Source: Amyelois transitella
Lineage: Eukaryota; Arthropoda; Insecta; Lepidoptera; Pyralidae
Assembly (NCBI RefSeq): GCF_032362555.1
Contig: NC_083517.1
Coordinates: 4,670,001 to 4,734,000 of the forward strand
Length of the DNA: 64,000 nucleotides
Direction: 5' to 3'
Below the pieces are notes generated by a model, which was given only the letters and a program-made list of their open reading frames with translations, made no database searches and had not been told where the DNA came from. Every line of letters starts with the position of its first letter. Within the stretch, counting starts at the first letter, position 1. The position numbers and the translations under genes were made by a program. Shown piece by piece: positions 11,936-23,900 of the stretch.

Positions 11936-13854
11936 TGTCTTTTTAAATCTCGTAGTGAAGATGTACGTAGCTTCCTTGCCATCCGTGACGAGGAAGTAAG
12001 GGGAGGCAAGAAGGTTCCTTGCCGAGCGTAGAGCTGTGATGCTCATGCAGAAGAAGATCGTTAACCCTGCTGTCAGAACTGGCCTATAAACATATTATAG
12101 CAAGGTAAGAACTAGTGCAAGTAAGTTGCAGTTGCAAGTATAACGGCTAAAATTGACCTCAGTCTAGCGCTATTTTCTAATACAATTATCAAAAAGATTG
12201 GCCTAGAGTTCGTTACTTAAAATATTGTTGTAGTGAATGAATATAATGAAATTTCATTCATTAATTCAGTTATCTCGCCAGACTTAGCTGCGACTTCAAA
12301 ATTCAAATAATTCTTCCTAATATTTCTAGACCAGGAACTTTTAACATTTCTTTATTAAAAAGATATCTCAAGTTCGCATCCAAGTGCAAGTTCAAGGCAG
12401 TGGTGAAAAAATAAAGCGTATACATCTCTTCTCGAGCAGATTCATAAAGTCAATTTAAATAAAGGCTATAAAATTTTGCTTTTCGATAATAGGCTAGCCC
12501 TGTCCCTATCTCTGAATATCATAAATGTGACTTTCGAGTGTTGAAATTGTTGACTCTGTGTGTAAGAGACAAACAAGAAATATGTTTGTCTTTATTCTTC
12601 TTACCTATGTGGATTGTCGTCATTAGGCAGCAAAGCCACGATGAGAGTATCGAGCAGCCCCCACCCTCCCCTCCAGTGCATTATGCAGGCCAACATGAAG
12701 ATGCAAGTGTATACTCTCGAGAGGGCGCGTTCGACCAACCAACGACCAGCGCCGCCGTCGGCTCTCCTCCAGGCTCCTGTGGACCGGGCGAGCAGAATAG
12801 ACCTGAAAAATATATTGAATGTGAATTTGAAGATATTTTGATATCTTTGCCTCAGATCAGAGTGCTTGTAAACAATAAGTGTCATCCTGTACGACATCCA
12901 CAAAAAAATGGGATACTATATTGTGAACATTTCGCTCCTATTTCATCGTGAAGAATCTGCCACAAAGGCGGCATGAGAATTAACTCTTGGCAGGGTGACG
13001 CTAGAATGAGATCTAATGACTCACTGACTACTTAAAGGTAACACCTGTCCTTCATAAAAACTAACTTGAATGATGAACTAAGTATACGATTTCCCGTAAC
13101 CTTTCCATTACCTGACTAATGCAAAGCAAATATGAAGCACGATGCCTATGACGTAGGTCTGCGCATACGGAAACACCTTGTGGTGAAGGTCCATGATAGT
13201 CCAGGCCCCTCTCCAAACCCCCACTACCAGTGGTGCAACTACAAAGCTGGTGAACACTGCATCACCTGAAACCATTATTAGTACAAGAGTCTTGTAAGGT
13301 ATAGAATAGCTTAGATTATTTTATAGCAATATGAATTACTTACAATCTCAACACAATAAAAAGAAATATGAAGAAAGGTAAGAGTGCAAGATATTTTTGC
13401 AAACCTCCTTGGTCATTTATAACATTTTTTAACGTCTGGAAAGACTTTCGTCTGTTCGAGCGGCTGTGGGAAGCTGGACAGTTTATGTGGCGCTTGAACC
13501 CACTAAAACCAAACGGTGCCATCGCCCAGCGCTTTGGTGCCAGACCTTAATTAGACTTAATTTTAATATTAAGGGTACAAACCCTTAATATTAAAATTAA
13601 GTAAGCACATTCATACCTAATGAGAATTGTATCCCAATGAAAAAGTGAACAAAAAGATATACAATGTTATTATGTTAATTTATATTGCATTGAAACTTTT
13701 ATCGAATGACCTAGCGCCTACCTGCGCCGTAGCAGTAATCGCCGCGGCCACACTCCGTAGTATCATTGCTGCCTAATTCTTGATACTGAGGTTCCGCTTT
13801 CTCAGCGTTCGGTATCGCCTCGTACAGGAGCCCCTCAGAAACCTTATCATTCAC
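11936..13854 (-). CDS. second fuseless-like N-terminal module, partial
   Basis: Four phase-compatible minus-strand exons, 13854-13722, 13265-13112, 12802-12605 and 12083-11936, encode 211 residues. They parallel the single exon at 10868-10320: GDAVFTSFVVAP matches ADALFASVVVAP, VWRGAWTIMDL matches YWQSTWTLMDL, and SRVYTCIFMLAC matches SRLYTCISGVAC. The Ala-Leu-Arg block before LLASPYFLVTDG also matches its counterpart before IVAAPFAVVVDS. No initiator exon was found above 13854, so the 5' end is missing. The last donor is in phase 0, exactly like the donor after 10320, so this module could splice onto the shared exons at 5598 and below. It is either an alternative N-terminal half of the same gene or a tandem paralogue without its own 3' end. 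Splicing differs from the intronless copy, which shows that the duplication is old or that one copy lost its introns. Confidence 0.7.
13556..13601. repeat. perfect 21-bp inverted repeat with 4-nt loop
   Basis: The arms at 13556-13576 and 13581-13601 are exact reverse complements around ACAA. The arms consist mostly of TTAATATTAA-type sequence. It lies in the intron between the first two exons of the upstream fuseless-like module. Confidence 0.9.
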
Positions 13855-14464
13855 CTGAAATTGAACGAGCCATGCGACCCTTGCCAAATAAGGGAGCTAG
13901 ACATATTTTTTTGACTTATAAAATTCGATCTTGGGAATCGCTAATAAACTTGGGATATTTCCTTTAGCGATGGGCGAGCGAACTGTCACTGCCTCTGAAT
14001 AACGACCCCATCATCAAACAACGAACTAGAACCTCGGCTAGATAGTTGAATATTTTCGAATGAAAGGTATGAAGTGACTTATATTGACCGAAGTTTCATT
14101 TGAAATCATTTCATACGAAATATAGCAATTCACAAGTTCCAGGATTTCATCCCGACACAGCAGTGGTGATTTTCCAAGTCACTGGGTTTGATCTCACTGA
14201 ATTTGAAACGTACTCGAGCCATAATAAGATCACTCATGTGTCTGTCTGATTATGGCACCAATGACACGGAATGTAATCTAAATATCTAATTACAATGAAG
14301 TCGGGCAGATATATATTATTTCTTTCAAAAGCTTTAATTATTTAGCTTTAATGTTATTCGTATAAGTAATAGTGTATGTATCTAGGTACTGTAAATGTTT
14401 TTATTCTTAGATTCATTACCTACCTATTGATTACTTTAGTAAGACTAGTACGATTCTCATCAGA

Positions 14465-14729
14465 AGTCGCAATTTATCTATAAATATATAAATAAATATA
14501 TACGGGACAAATTACACTGATTGAGTTAGCCTCGAAGTAAGTTCGAAACTTGTGTTACGAGATACTAACTCAACGATAGTATATTTTATAATAAATACTT
14601 ATATAGATAAACATCCAAGACCCAAGCCAATCAGAAAAAGTTCTTTTCTCATCATGCCCTGGCCGGGATTCGAACCCGGGACCTCCGATGTCACAGACAA
14701 GCGTACTACCGCTGCGCCACAGAGGCCGA
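14465..14729 (-). mobile_element. tRNA-derived SINE
   Basis: On the minus strand the head reads TGGCGCAGCGGTAGTACG (A-box-like) and later GGTTCGAATCCCGG (B box), spaced as in a tRNA gene. About 190 bp of unrelated body follows, ending in AATTTGTCCCGTATATATTT and an AT-rich tail. The 3' sequence is what separates it from a working tRNA. A copy of the same tail text is at about 51296-51345. Confidence 0.85.
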
Positions 14730-14774
14730 CAATTGGCTGAAAATTTGTTTAGTATTTTATTTTTCTATTATCAT

Positions 14775-14850
14775 AGAATGTGGCCTATCAGTCTTTTCAA
14801 GGCTCTGTCTGCCCTGCAAGGGATATAGGCGTGACTATATGTATGAGTGT
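14775..14850 (+). repeat. family A repeat, 3' fragment
   Basis: It contains GTGGCCTATCAGTCTTTTCA and GCAAGGGATATAGGCGTGAC, the 3' portion of family A. Confidence 0.65.
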
Positions 14851-16130
14851 AATTATTATAAAACGTATTCTACCCAGAATATGAATACTTAATTTATTAT
14901 AAGCAGGTCAAAAATTTGGATAGTCTCAGTGTATTCGGTATACAAGCAGATCACAATTCAGAAATAGACAAAAATAGAAAACTCTCTTTATATATTTAGT
15001 CAAAACATGTAGGTATTTTATAAATATTTATATTCGTCATGTTAAGCATCAGCTTATAAAGGTAAACAAAATTGTAAAACCATACTTACATAATACATTA
15101 AACGAATGAGTAAAAAAAAATTTACCTCTTCCTTATGTTTTCCCATTTCAGTAGATACAAGAAAGAACTCACTGAAAAACTGTTTTGGTCAACGGTTGCT
15201 AACCAACAAAGCCACTATTCAAACACTTAATGATACGCTTGATCTGCTCAACATCGCTACGATCACTGCGACTACCTCAGACGGCTTCTAGCATTTACCA
15301 GCATTTTCTTGGATCCGCACCACAATTAGGAATGCCTTTTTCCGCCTTTGTAGTCCAGTCCGTTGTTTACCTCGAGCTTTGTTACCAGGACAATATTATA
15401 TATCATTTGGGCCTGAAATGTGAAGGCGCCAACTCCATTTTATATAAAAAAGGGCTGAAAAATAATAAAATCAACACCAAGATAGACTTTTGGGTTTATC
15501 TCCAGCTAAACGTGGTCAACTTATGATGTAATAATAAAATTATGAGTTTGGGTGAGAAAAAAAAATTACATGTGTCTAGCGGACTATATCTACCTATACA
15601 TACTGAGTAAGAGGCCTGTGTGGACCAAAGCCTACTATTATGGATTGCCTCAATTGGTGTGACGATTATTTATTATTTATACTACCCTTCACCCTGACCC
15701 TTCAGATTTATTCTATCTATAATAGAACATTATCGTGAATTCTTTTAATAATTATGTGATTTTACTGTCGATAAAATACGCACATACATGTATCGATGAT
15801 TAACTCCCCTGGACAATGTTATTATTAGTATGAATAGGTGTTCGCTTATCCATTTCGAAATGCATTCTTTAGAAAATGTATAGACAGTTAGCCACATACA
15901 AAAGTATACCGTCTTCAAAACATCTACGAAACGAATAAACTATTCTTTCTATGTTTTATGAAATCTGTTTTAAATTTAAAATAAAAGAAGACACTTTCTT
16001 TTTTTTGTAGTCATTTATTGGTAAGGACGATATACAAATTATAAGATAGTTTTTATAACATATAATACTACAGACACGTAAAAAGTAAAGTAAAAAAGGC
16101 TTACCTAATATCTGTCTGTACGTGAACTTA

Positions 16131-16160
16131 ACAAAAGTATACAGGTAGGTATACTTTTGT
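16131..16160. repeat. short inverted repeat
   Basis: ACAAAAGTATAC at 16131-16142 is mirrored by GTATACTTTTGT at 16149-16160 around a 6-nt loop. Confidence 0.8.
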
Positions 16161-16738
16161 ACTCAAAAGAATTACTTAAGAAAAACAAGAATGAAAGAAC
16201 TTGATTTATCAAAACAGTAAGTATTTTAAAAGATTATGGTTACTAACTTATTGGCTGAAGGGCTAAAGATAGTGACATAAATAAGACACATTTTTACAGT
16301 GTTAGGTAACTCACAAAGGTTTCTTTAAAATTTCTTTATTGATCTAAGAGATGGTGAAAATAAATATCTTGGTCACTTCTAATTAATCCAAAGTAGGCAC
16401 TGTAAGAAGCTACCGTAACCAAGTAAGTAAGAAACCTGTCATTTCATCATCATTTTTCTTTTTAACTAGACACTATATACCCGTTAGACATGAAGATGTA
16501 AGACACTTGCAAATTTCCATGTGTTTCCATTACAAAATCTTCAATCGAAAGGTAGGTATAATAACAAAATCGGCCTTGAACCTGAAAAAGTACTTACCTG
16601 ACATAAAAACGGACTTGTAAATCTTTTCATATAACACGGAATTCTCTTGAGTAGATTAAAAAAACGATTTTTCTATTGTATCGATTCGCTACGTGATTTG
16701 TGGCTGAGACCGATTAAGTTTTTGCAATCGATATCATA

Positions 16739-16881
16739 ATGGATTTACTAGAGAATTTTGTTTTTATATTACTTTTTCTTATAAATCTATTTTGGAACAG
16801 ATTTAGATGTGATTTTTTAATATTTAGTAAACAAGCATGGGATTATGAATTGTTTCTGTTCGACCCGTGTGTGGATCAGAT
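16739..16881 (+). CDS. candidate first exon of an unrecognised membrane or secreted peptide
   Basis: An ATG at 16739 opens 47 codons that end at a consensus-like donor, CAGAT followed by GTAAGT at 16882. The N-terminus is strongly hydrophobic (FVFILLFLINLFW), like a signal anchor. No acceptor-bearing partner exon was identified downstream on this strand, and I do not recognise the sequence. It may be chance, because AT-rich DNA easily encodes Phe/Leu/Ile runs. Confidence 0.2.
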
Positions 16882-17925
16882 GTAAGTATTTAATTGCTTA
16901 GATAAAGATAAGCGAAATATAGAATAACCATTTCTTGCTTTTAATCAATTAACGTTATTATTTTAAACTTCATAATATTAATCAACAATGAAATAGCAAC
17001 ACTTTAACAATAATATAGCAATCCACCTAAATGTTACTTATTTCACATAATATGCTTAAAAAAGTGAAAATAGAATACGTAAAATATTACAAAGTTACGA
17101 GTAATAAAAGTAGGTATAAGTATATTCAGCTTACACATAGTTGAAGATATAAGAATTGATATAAATTTTCTTACCTATACACTTGTATTTACATATACAA
17201 GATTGGGAAACTGATTCTGAAATGGAGAAAACATGATAAGTATACCACCGATCTGGTAGTCCATTAGTTATCATAAGTGATATTTCTGTTAAATCCGATA
17301 TGATAAAATTTAATTGGTTTCCAAGACATCTACTCAACGAACAATACTATCTACTTCAACAACCCTTAACTTTAACACCCCTAATCTCTCTCTTGACATG
17401 TAACATTAACTACAGATTCTGATTAAACGTTCTAATTTTATCAATAAGCTCTTAGAGTTGAGAAAAAAGACTTAAGTTATCTTTTAACCATTAATACTAT
17501 AATTGTTTATAATTCACATATTCTGTTATATAAAATGGAAAACTAGTTAACACAGTTCTAACTTCTGTGAAAGAACAGACTGAAAGATTTCGCTGGCTTA
17601 TAAGAATAAATTCATTTTAATAGAACAAAACCGGGGCGAATTGTTACAGATAACAAAAGATACCGTACACACACAATCAATTCAGTGACAAACAAAAATG
17701 ACCGCCGTAAACAAAATATCTGAAATTTTATATCGATAGCAGAATAATTTCATTCATCTCCAGTGTTTTTCAACCAGCTTTAAAAATTTGCATTGCACAT
17801 CCAGCTTTGTGTAAAATAATATTCAAGAAGAAAAATATTATAAAGAAGTGAAAATGATAATGCCAGTTTCTATAGGTTTTAAAACTGGCTATTGTAAAGA
17901 CCAGGACACCATGTCAAAATTTCCT

Positions 17926-20900
17926 TCAATCCTCTCGGCCTCGGCTCAGACTGAACCTACGATGAAATTTAAATCCTTTCTTTTTATCCTGCCTATCCTC
18001 CGGCTTGCTATCGACTAGATTATCCGCGCTTTTGGCAACTTGGACACTTTTTCTTCTATTCTTCATCGATTTGACTAATTTGTAGAACTTTCCTTTCTTC
18101 TTATTGGGGTCTAGCGTGAGGTCGGCTAAGTCTTCTTCTACTTCTACACTGAATTCTGAAGATATGTCTCCGAGATCTTCGACACTTTGGCTTTCTATTT
18201 CCCTGGGCGGTGGCACCACTAGTTTCTTGGATGTATCAGGCTTGGGTTCCTGAGGTGGTGGTGGAGCGTCTGGATCTACACACTGAAAAAATATTTGAAC
18301 TTAGGTCATTCAGTCCCTTTCCGTGCAGAATGAAAAAAGTCCATCGAGGGAAAGACCATAAATAAAGTTGGGCTAGAAACGTGATACACCTATAGGTATG
18401 CTTCTTCCTGGCGTTTGTCTAGGTTTTATCCACAACTCTTTAGAGAGAAGTCAGGAACGCCTCTACCTATGTATAAACTTGTATTAGGTTAGTCACCTTC
18501 TTTCATTTGACCTCCACAACCTGCGCAAATGCTAACCCGTATTGGATCATAGTTGACACCTGAATGTTTGTTCCACACGATGTTTTCTCTTTCAAGCGAG
18601 ATCCAGTTTTTGAGATAAATATAAGAAGAAATTTACTAACATCAGCGAGCGAGATCCTGTACGGGGGAACTTGCTCCGGATGCCTCCAGGGTTTGTGGTA
18701 AGGCAGGTCGGTCAGGGCCTTCCAGCCAGGATACCGGCGTGATGCGTTATGCAGTTGGTGAACCAGGCGTGGCGCTAGCTGAGCTGTTACTCTGAAATAA
18801 TATAGGTTTTTATTTTTATTAAAATTATTATTTATTTAAAGTTTAATATGACCAGCGGATGCCAATGTCTTTATCCTTAATATTAAAATTAGACTATAGT
18901 ATAAAATCTCAGGAGTTCCCAGCAGATATTGACGTGATGAATAAAGTGTTGAACAAAGAATATGATTTCCATATAAGTATAGATATATACCCTCCGCCAC
19001 AATTCTTCGGGGCCCGGGGATTGTTTAAATATGAGTAAAAGGGTATATTGCATCCCCTCCGGGGTAGACCAAATGCAAGAGAAACCAAAAGTCATAAAGT
19101 ATTACTTAAATTGTCCAAATGAATGAATAATTGCCATTACGCCGCTTCGCTTTTACTAGCCTTGACTTTAAGATTGTAACTCTATGTTCCATCAAACATC
19201 AAATATAAAAGATAAACCTATCCATAATTTAAATGAAAAATGAGCACTCATATTGATCACTCAGGTTAAAAGGTTAACTTATGCCCTTTTGCTACGATTT
19301 TTAAAAATAACAGGCTTGTAACACATCAATTATTAATAGCACTACACGTAAAGAAAACAAGACATTCCTAAAAAGTTGTCCCTATTTATCTGAGTGGTTC
19401 TTGGCACTTTAAAATGGGACCAATACATGTCTTTCCCACGGATGTCGTAAAAGGTGACTATGACAATAGGTAAAAATCAATCTAGGGAGAGCCTATACAC
19501 TTGGAATTCTTCTTTAAGGCAATGAGCTAGTATGCTAGGAGTAACTTATCACTATTTGAATATCAATTCCATGATTAAGCGATACAGCTGAACGTGAATT
19601 CTTTTCAAGACTATTGGCTCTGTCTTCCCCTTAAGAGATAAAGATATAATTATATGTATGTATGTCTTAAATAATAAAAGTTTTTACCTATTTACCAGCC
19701 ACGCAGGTAAAGATCCTCTGGGGTCCGACCTCGACACGTAGCCCAACCAACTCCCTCCGCCTGGCCTGCTCCGCACCACAAACCCAGTGAGGAGAGATAT
19801 AGCCCTGTGGATATGTGTAAAATCTATATAAAAGCGATCAAGAACTCTTGTTGGCACTAGAAAGGTTCTTATGGAGAGAAAAACCAAAAAATTAAAAGGA
19901 AAATAAAGAAAATTAACACGTCTTTCTTTTCACTCTATTCGTATAAAAGCTATTTGGATAGATAAGTTATTTGCCTATGTTCTGTAAAAACATAAAACAA
20001 CTGACGTGCACATTATAACTCAGGGCAAAACAACGTCTGCCGGGCAGTTACAGAGTTATAAATTTTCGGTATTTTAATAAATGAGCAAAAAAGAATAGCT
20101 GTCACTATTCAGCACGGGATTGCGACTGGAGTATGAAGGAGAGTCTTTTTTTTATTAAATACTGTTTTAATCGATTATATAAGGATTTAGTTTATTAGTA
20201 TTTTTTAATATTTTGAATTATTAATTTCATTATCAAAAAGGCGAATTTTAACCACTGTTGGCATTCGGAACTTAAAAAACGTGAAAATTTATGGAAAAAA
20301 GAAGATGAAACCCTCTCTTTACCGAAAACATGTACCTATTATACTGAATTTAGTTTTGGGTAACCAAACATAACAGTTATTTAAAATAGGAACAGACTAC
20401 GGTTACCACTCAAACTATCACTAAGAAAATCATCATTACTTTTGAACCTATGCAACCCTGCTCGCCACTCTTTTATTCGGACACTTTATCGGTTCGACCA
20501 CCCACATATGTACCCTACCTACATATGTAGGTAAGATACTTAATATTATTCATTTGTTTGAACATAACATCACGCACCAGACTTATTTGACATTGGCACC
20601 ATGGGGAGTTATTCAGTGTTTATTAGTGACGTCATATCATTTACACTGCAAGACGGCGTTTCCATAAACCATTTAGATAATATAACTTGACAATTCAATA
20701 CCTGAATCTAGTTATAAAATTAGGACATGGACTAATTGATTGACCGACATATACACCAGCTTTTTGGCTGAGTCTAAAGATTTCAAATTTGAGCTATCTA
20801 TAGATTATATATCCAGGGGTGCTCTAAGAGAGTATTTTCCGAAATTCCTACGGGAACGAAAATTTACAGGTTTAATTATTTGATACGGGTGAACCCTATT

Positions 20901-23900
20901 TAAGATATGAATTCTCATTTCTTTTTCTTCATATATCCCATGCTCAAGGTGTGATTCGTACGTGACAGAGAAAAGATTTTTTTTTCACAGGACTGGTTTA
21001 TGGTACTAAATTCTAGTGCACATAATAATGTGTAGTTCTATAAAACGTCATGGTGTGAAATAAATTCAACAAATTAATAAAAACAACCAGCAGTATCTGA
21101 AACTGTTTTCACAGAGCTACTTCGAGACGTCATTTAACTCTATGATTAACCTTTAAAAACCATAACGAAGCCTTAATAAATCGATTGAAGGTTGCCATTC
21201 CACGGATTGACGCGCACTGTTATCTTATCGACGAGTGGCCGGTCATTGCTTAATGAGATATAACATTGTACCTCAAATGAATGAGAGAAACATACAGGAC
21301 ACTTCATAATTTTCCAAGTCTGATAGTGGAAAGATGTGGTCACTTCGGGAAAGTGGCGTGGTTTTATGTATTTACTACCTTATGCACTGGGTTTTTGGGA
21401 ATTTCCAGAATAATCAGCCCATGTAACTTCTGTAGGTTTTTTTTGTCTTTGTGCTAAATATAATCTGTGCTAATTTTATGGTAGCTGTAGATATTTAAAG
21501 AAAGTCGGTTTTGAATTAAAAAAATATTACAAATATCTGTCTCACTTATTTGTTAGTAGGTAACTTCCGTGTATAAAAAGGGACATGCTCTGAAAAAAAT
21601 TGGGTAATACATTATTTTAATTCTGGAAATAGTAAAAAACACGAACCTAACATATCCCTTCCTAGGCGGATAGTCCTTGTGGTAGATAGAGTGGTTGAGT
21701 ATCAACTTCTCGTCGCCAGTGTCCAGCCACGACCGCTGGAGCACGAAGTCACGGTTCTTGAGGGGGGCCGGGCAGGACACTGAAAATTTATCAGTACGAT
21801 ACTTTCAGCCAGTCGATTCAGACACCTACAATTTCATAGATTGATAAAAATGAGATAAAAATCATTTAAACCGTAAAAACAATTGCTAGACGTGATAGTT
21901 ACAAGATTCATTATAATAAATAATACTTTCACTTTTAAGTGAATGGTGAAATAGGAGAGGACGTTATAAAAGAAGGAATTTCTAGAAAAAAAGAGTTCTA
22001 TTATAATTATATTATGTGAAAACTTTATTTTATGAAATTTAGGATATAAATAGGGTAACAGTTCAAAAAAATGATGACCATATTTCCACTTTTATACAAT
22101 TAAAATATGAGATAAAATTTACAGTATTTTTTATAATTTACTAAGTATACCGCTTTTGTCTTGGATTGTAAATAAACTAGGGGAATTCTGTTTTTTCTTT
22201 TCAATTTATTGATTCGTTAAATTAGTAATTGTTTCTATTGAAACACTTTTAAAGCGAATCCTTGAAATTTTATTTGTCTACTTGAACAGTCGGTTAATCG
22301 ACATATGCTTAAGACCACACAATTAACTGAAACCACAAATACCTAGTTAGGTAGTACTTACCTCATCAAAATTATTTCCATTTCAAATGTACCACAAAGT
22401 AGAATTTACTAAAAACAATTTGGTTGAATACGCTTCAGATCTCATTACTAATGGACTGACTGTGAATTGTGAAGCATACGAGTAGCATAAGTACTGCGCC
22501 TGAAAACACATAGCACCAAATTGATTGTGGCTTGCGGCAAGCCTTACTCGTTTGAGTGTTACTATTCAATTACTTATTTAATGCTTAAGTTACTTCACTT
22601 CGAAAATAAAACATAATTGGCAGTAAGCATTTATATTTGCCACTACATTTTAATAATGGTTGTATAAATTGAAAAAAATAAATAAAGAGGAAACATGGGG
22701 AAAAAATATCTACATTAAAGGATTTTCACATAGAACTAAATCGGAATAATATTCATATTAAAATAAATGCTATCTATATAAACTTAGATAGTATTTGAAA
22801 CTGTTAGTTGTAGCAGTGGTAAAGCTTTCGAATAAAACTCAGAATTAAAATGTCCAACCAATAGTTAATGACATGTCATTTGAGAGTACCAGTAGGTATT
22901 TATTACTCCTATTTAGTCCCTACTCATTATCACAATTGATTAATTTGATTGCAAAATTTTAAAGATTAGTTCAGCTAATAATAAAATTTCTAGATAGTAA
23001 CATTTATAATACAAATTTCGTGTCCACGTTGGTCTATCGAGCTGTAGTGTAGCCATGACACTATTCGGCAGGCTGACTAATTAGTACAGCGTGGAAGCTG
23101 GCTCAATTTTGCCGTAGATATTTGAGCAAACCAATTTCCTACATACCTGCCAATGTTGGTAATTATGTCACAGTTCTATCTCAATACGTGTAAGTACTAT
23201 TTTGAAACTAAGCTGTAGGACTAATATAAGTATAATGTAACGTCACAAACTTCGAAGACAGTTATTTATTTTTGACTTCGAAAAAAAATCTTTCGAATAA
23301 GTGTCTACCCTATCCCTTTTGAGGAATAACCAAATTGAAGTCAGGGTGTACAGGATCGATTGACCTTGTAACAAGTATCATAGGCAAGCAGCAAGCAGAT
23401 TTGGTGTTATGAGTCCCTAAACCTACTCGAATTTCGAAATGTATTATCTTCATATTTTTAAAAACCTTTTGAAATTGGAATTCCATTACATAGTACTAAC
23501 ATTATTTAAAAAAGTAAGTTCTAGGTATATCAAACTAAGCTTATCCATAAAAATCCGCTGAGGATGACTAGATGTAACATAAATAAGATTCTTTCATATG
23601 CCCTGAAATTCCCCATTTCCCCAGAGTAAAGCCGAGGCATTTCCCTCTGAGGTCGACGCTATGTTTCAACAGTTATAGAATTCCAGAAAATTGCCTCTAG
23701 ATCACATATTTCACTCAATTCAACCCCTGTCAACGAATGTAACCATATAAATAAATTACTAAAGTTGTGAATAACTATTTAGCACCGAAACGTATTTAAA
23801 TGTCAAAATAGAAGGAAACTAAAAACGAAAATACTACGTAAAATAAACGGTATTCTCCAACGTTAATGACATAAATTATAAAAAACAGAATATCAAAAAT

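Larger units (their letters stand above)
13855..17925. other. region between the fuseless-like module and STARD10
   Basis: Both neighbours are on the minus strand. The stretch should hold the missing first exon of the upstream fuseless-like module and the 3' UTR of STARD10, neither of which I could place. It contains a tRNA-derived SINE (14465-14729), a family A 3' fragment (14775-14850), a short hairpin (16131-16160) and a weak candidate exon on the plus strand (16739-16881). Confidence 0.45.

Noticed and set aside
14640-14729. A tRNA gene on the minus strand
   Set aside because: A and B boxes are present, but the sequence continues into a SINE body and tail, so it is a tRNA-derived SINE head.
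15106-15526. Two overlapping plus-strand frames of 61 and 98 codons
   Set aside because: There is no recognisable domain, no splice context and no supporting homology; probably repeat-derived or chance.
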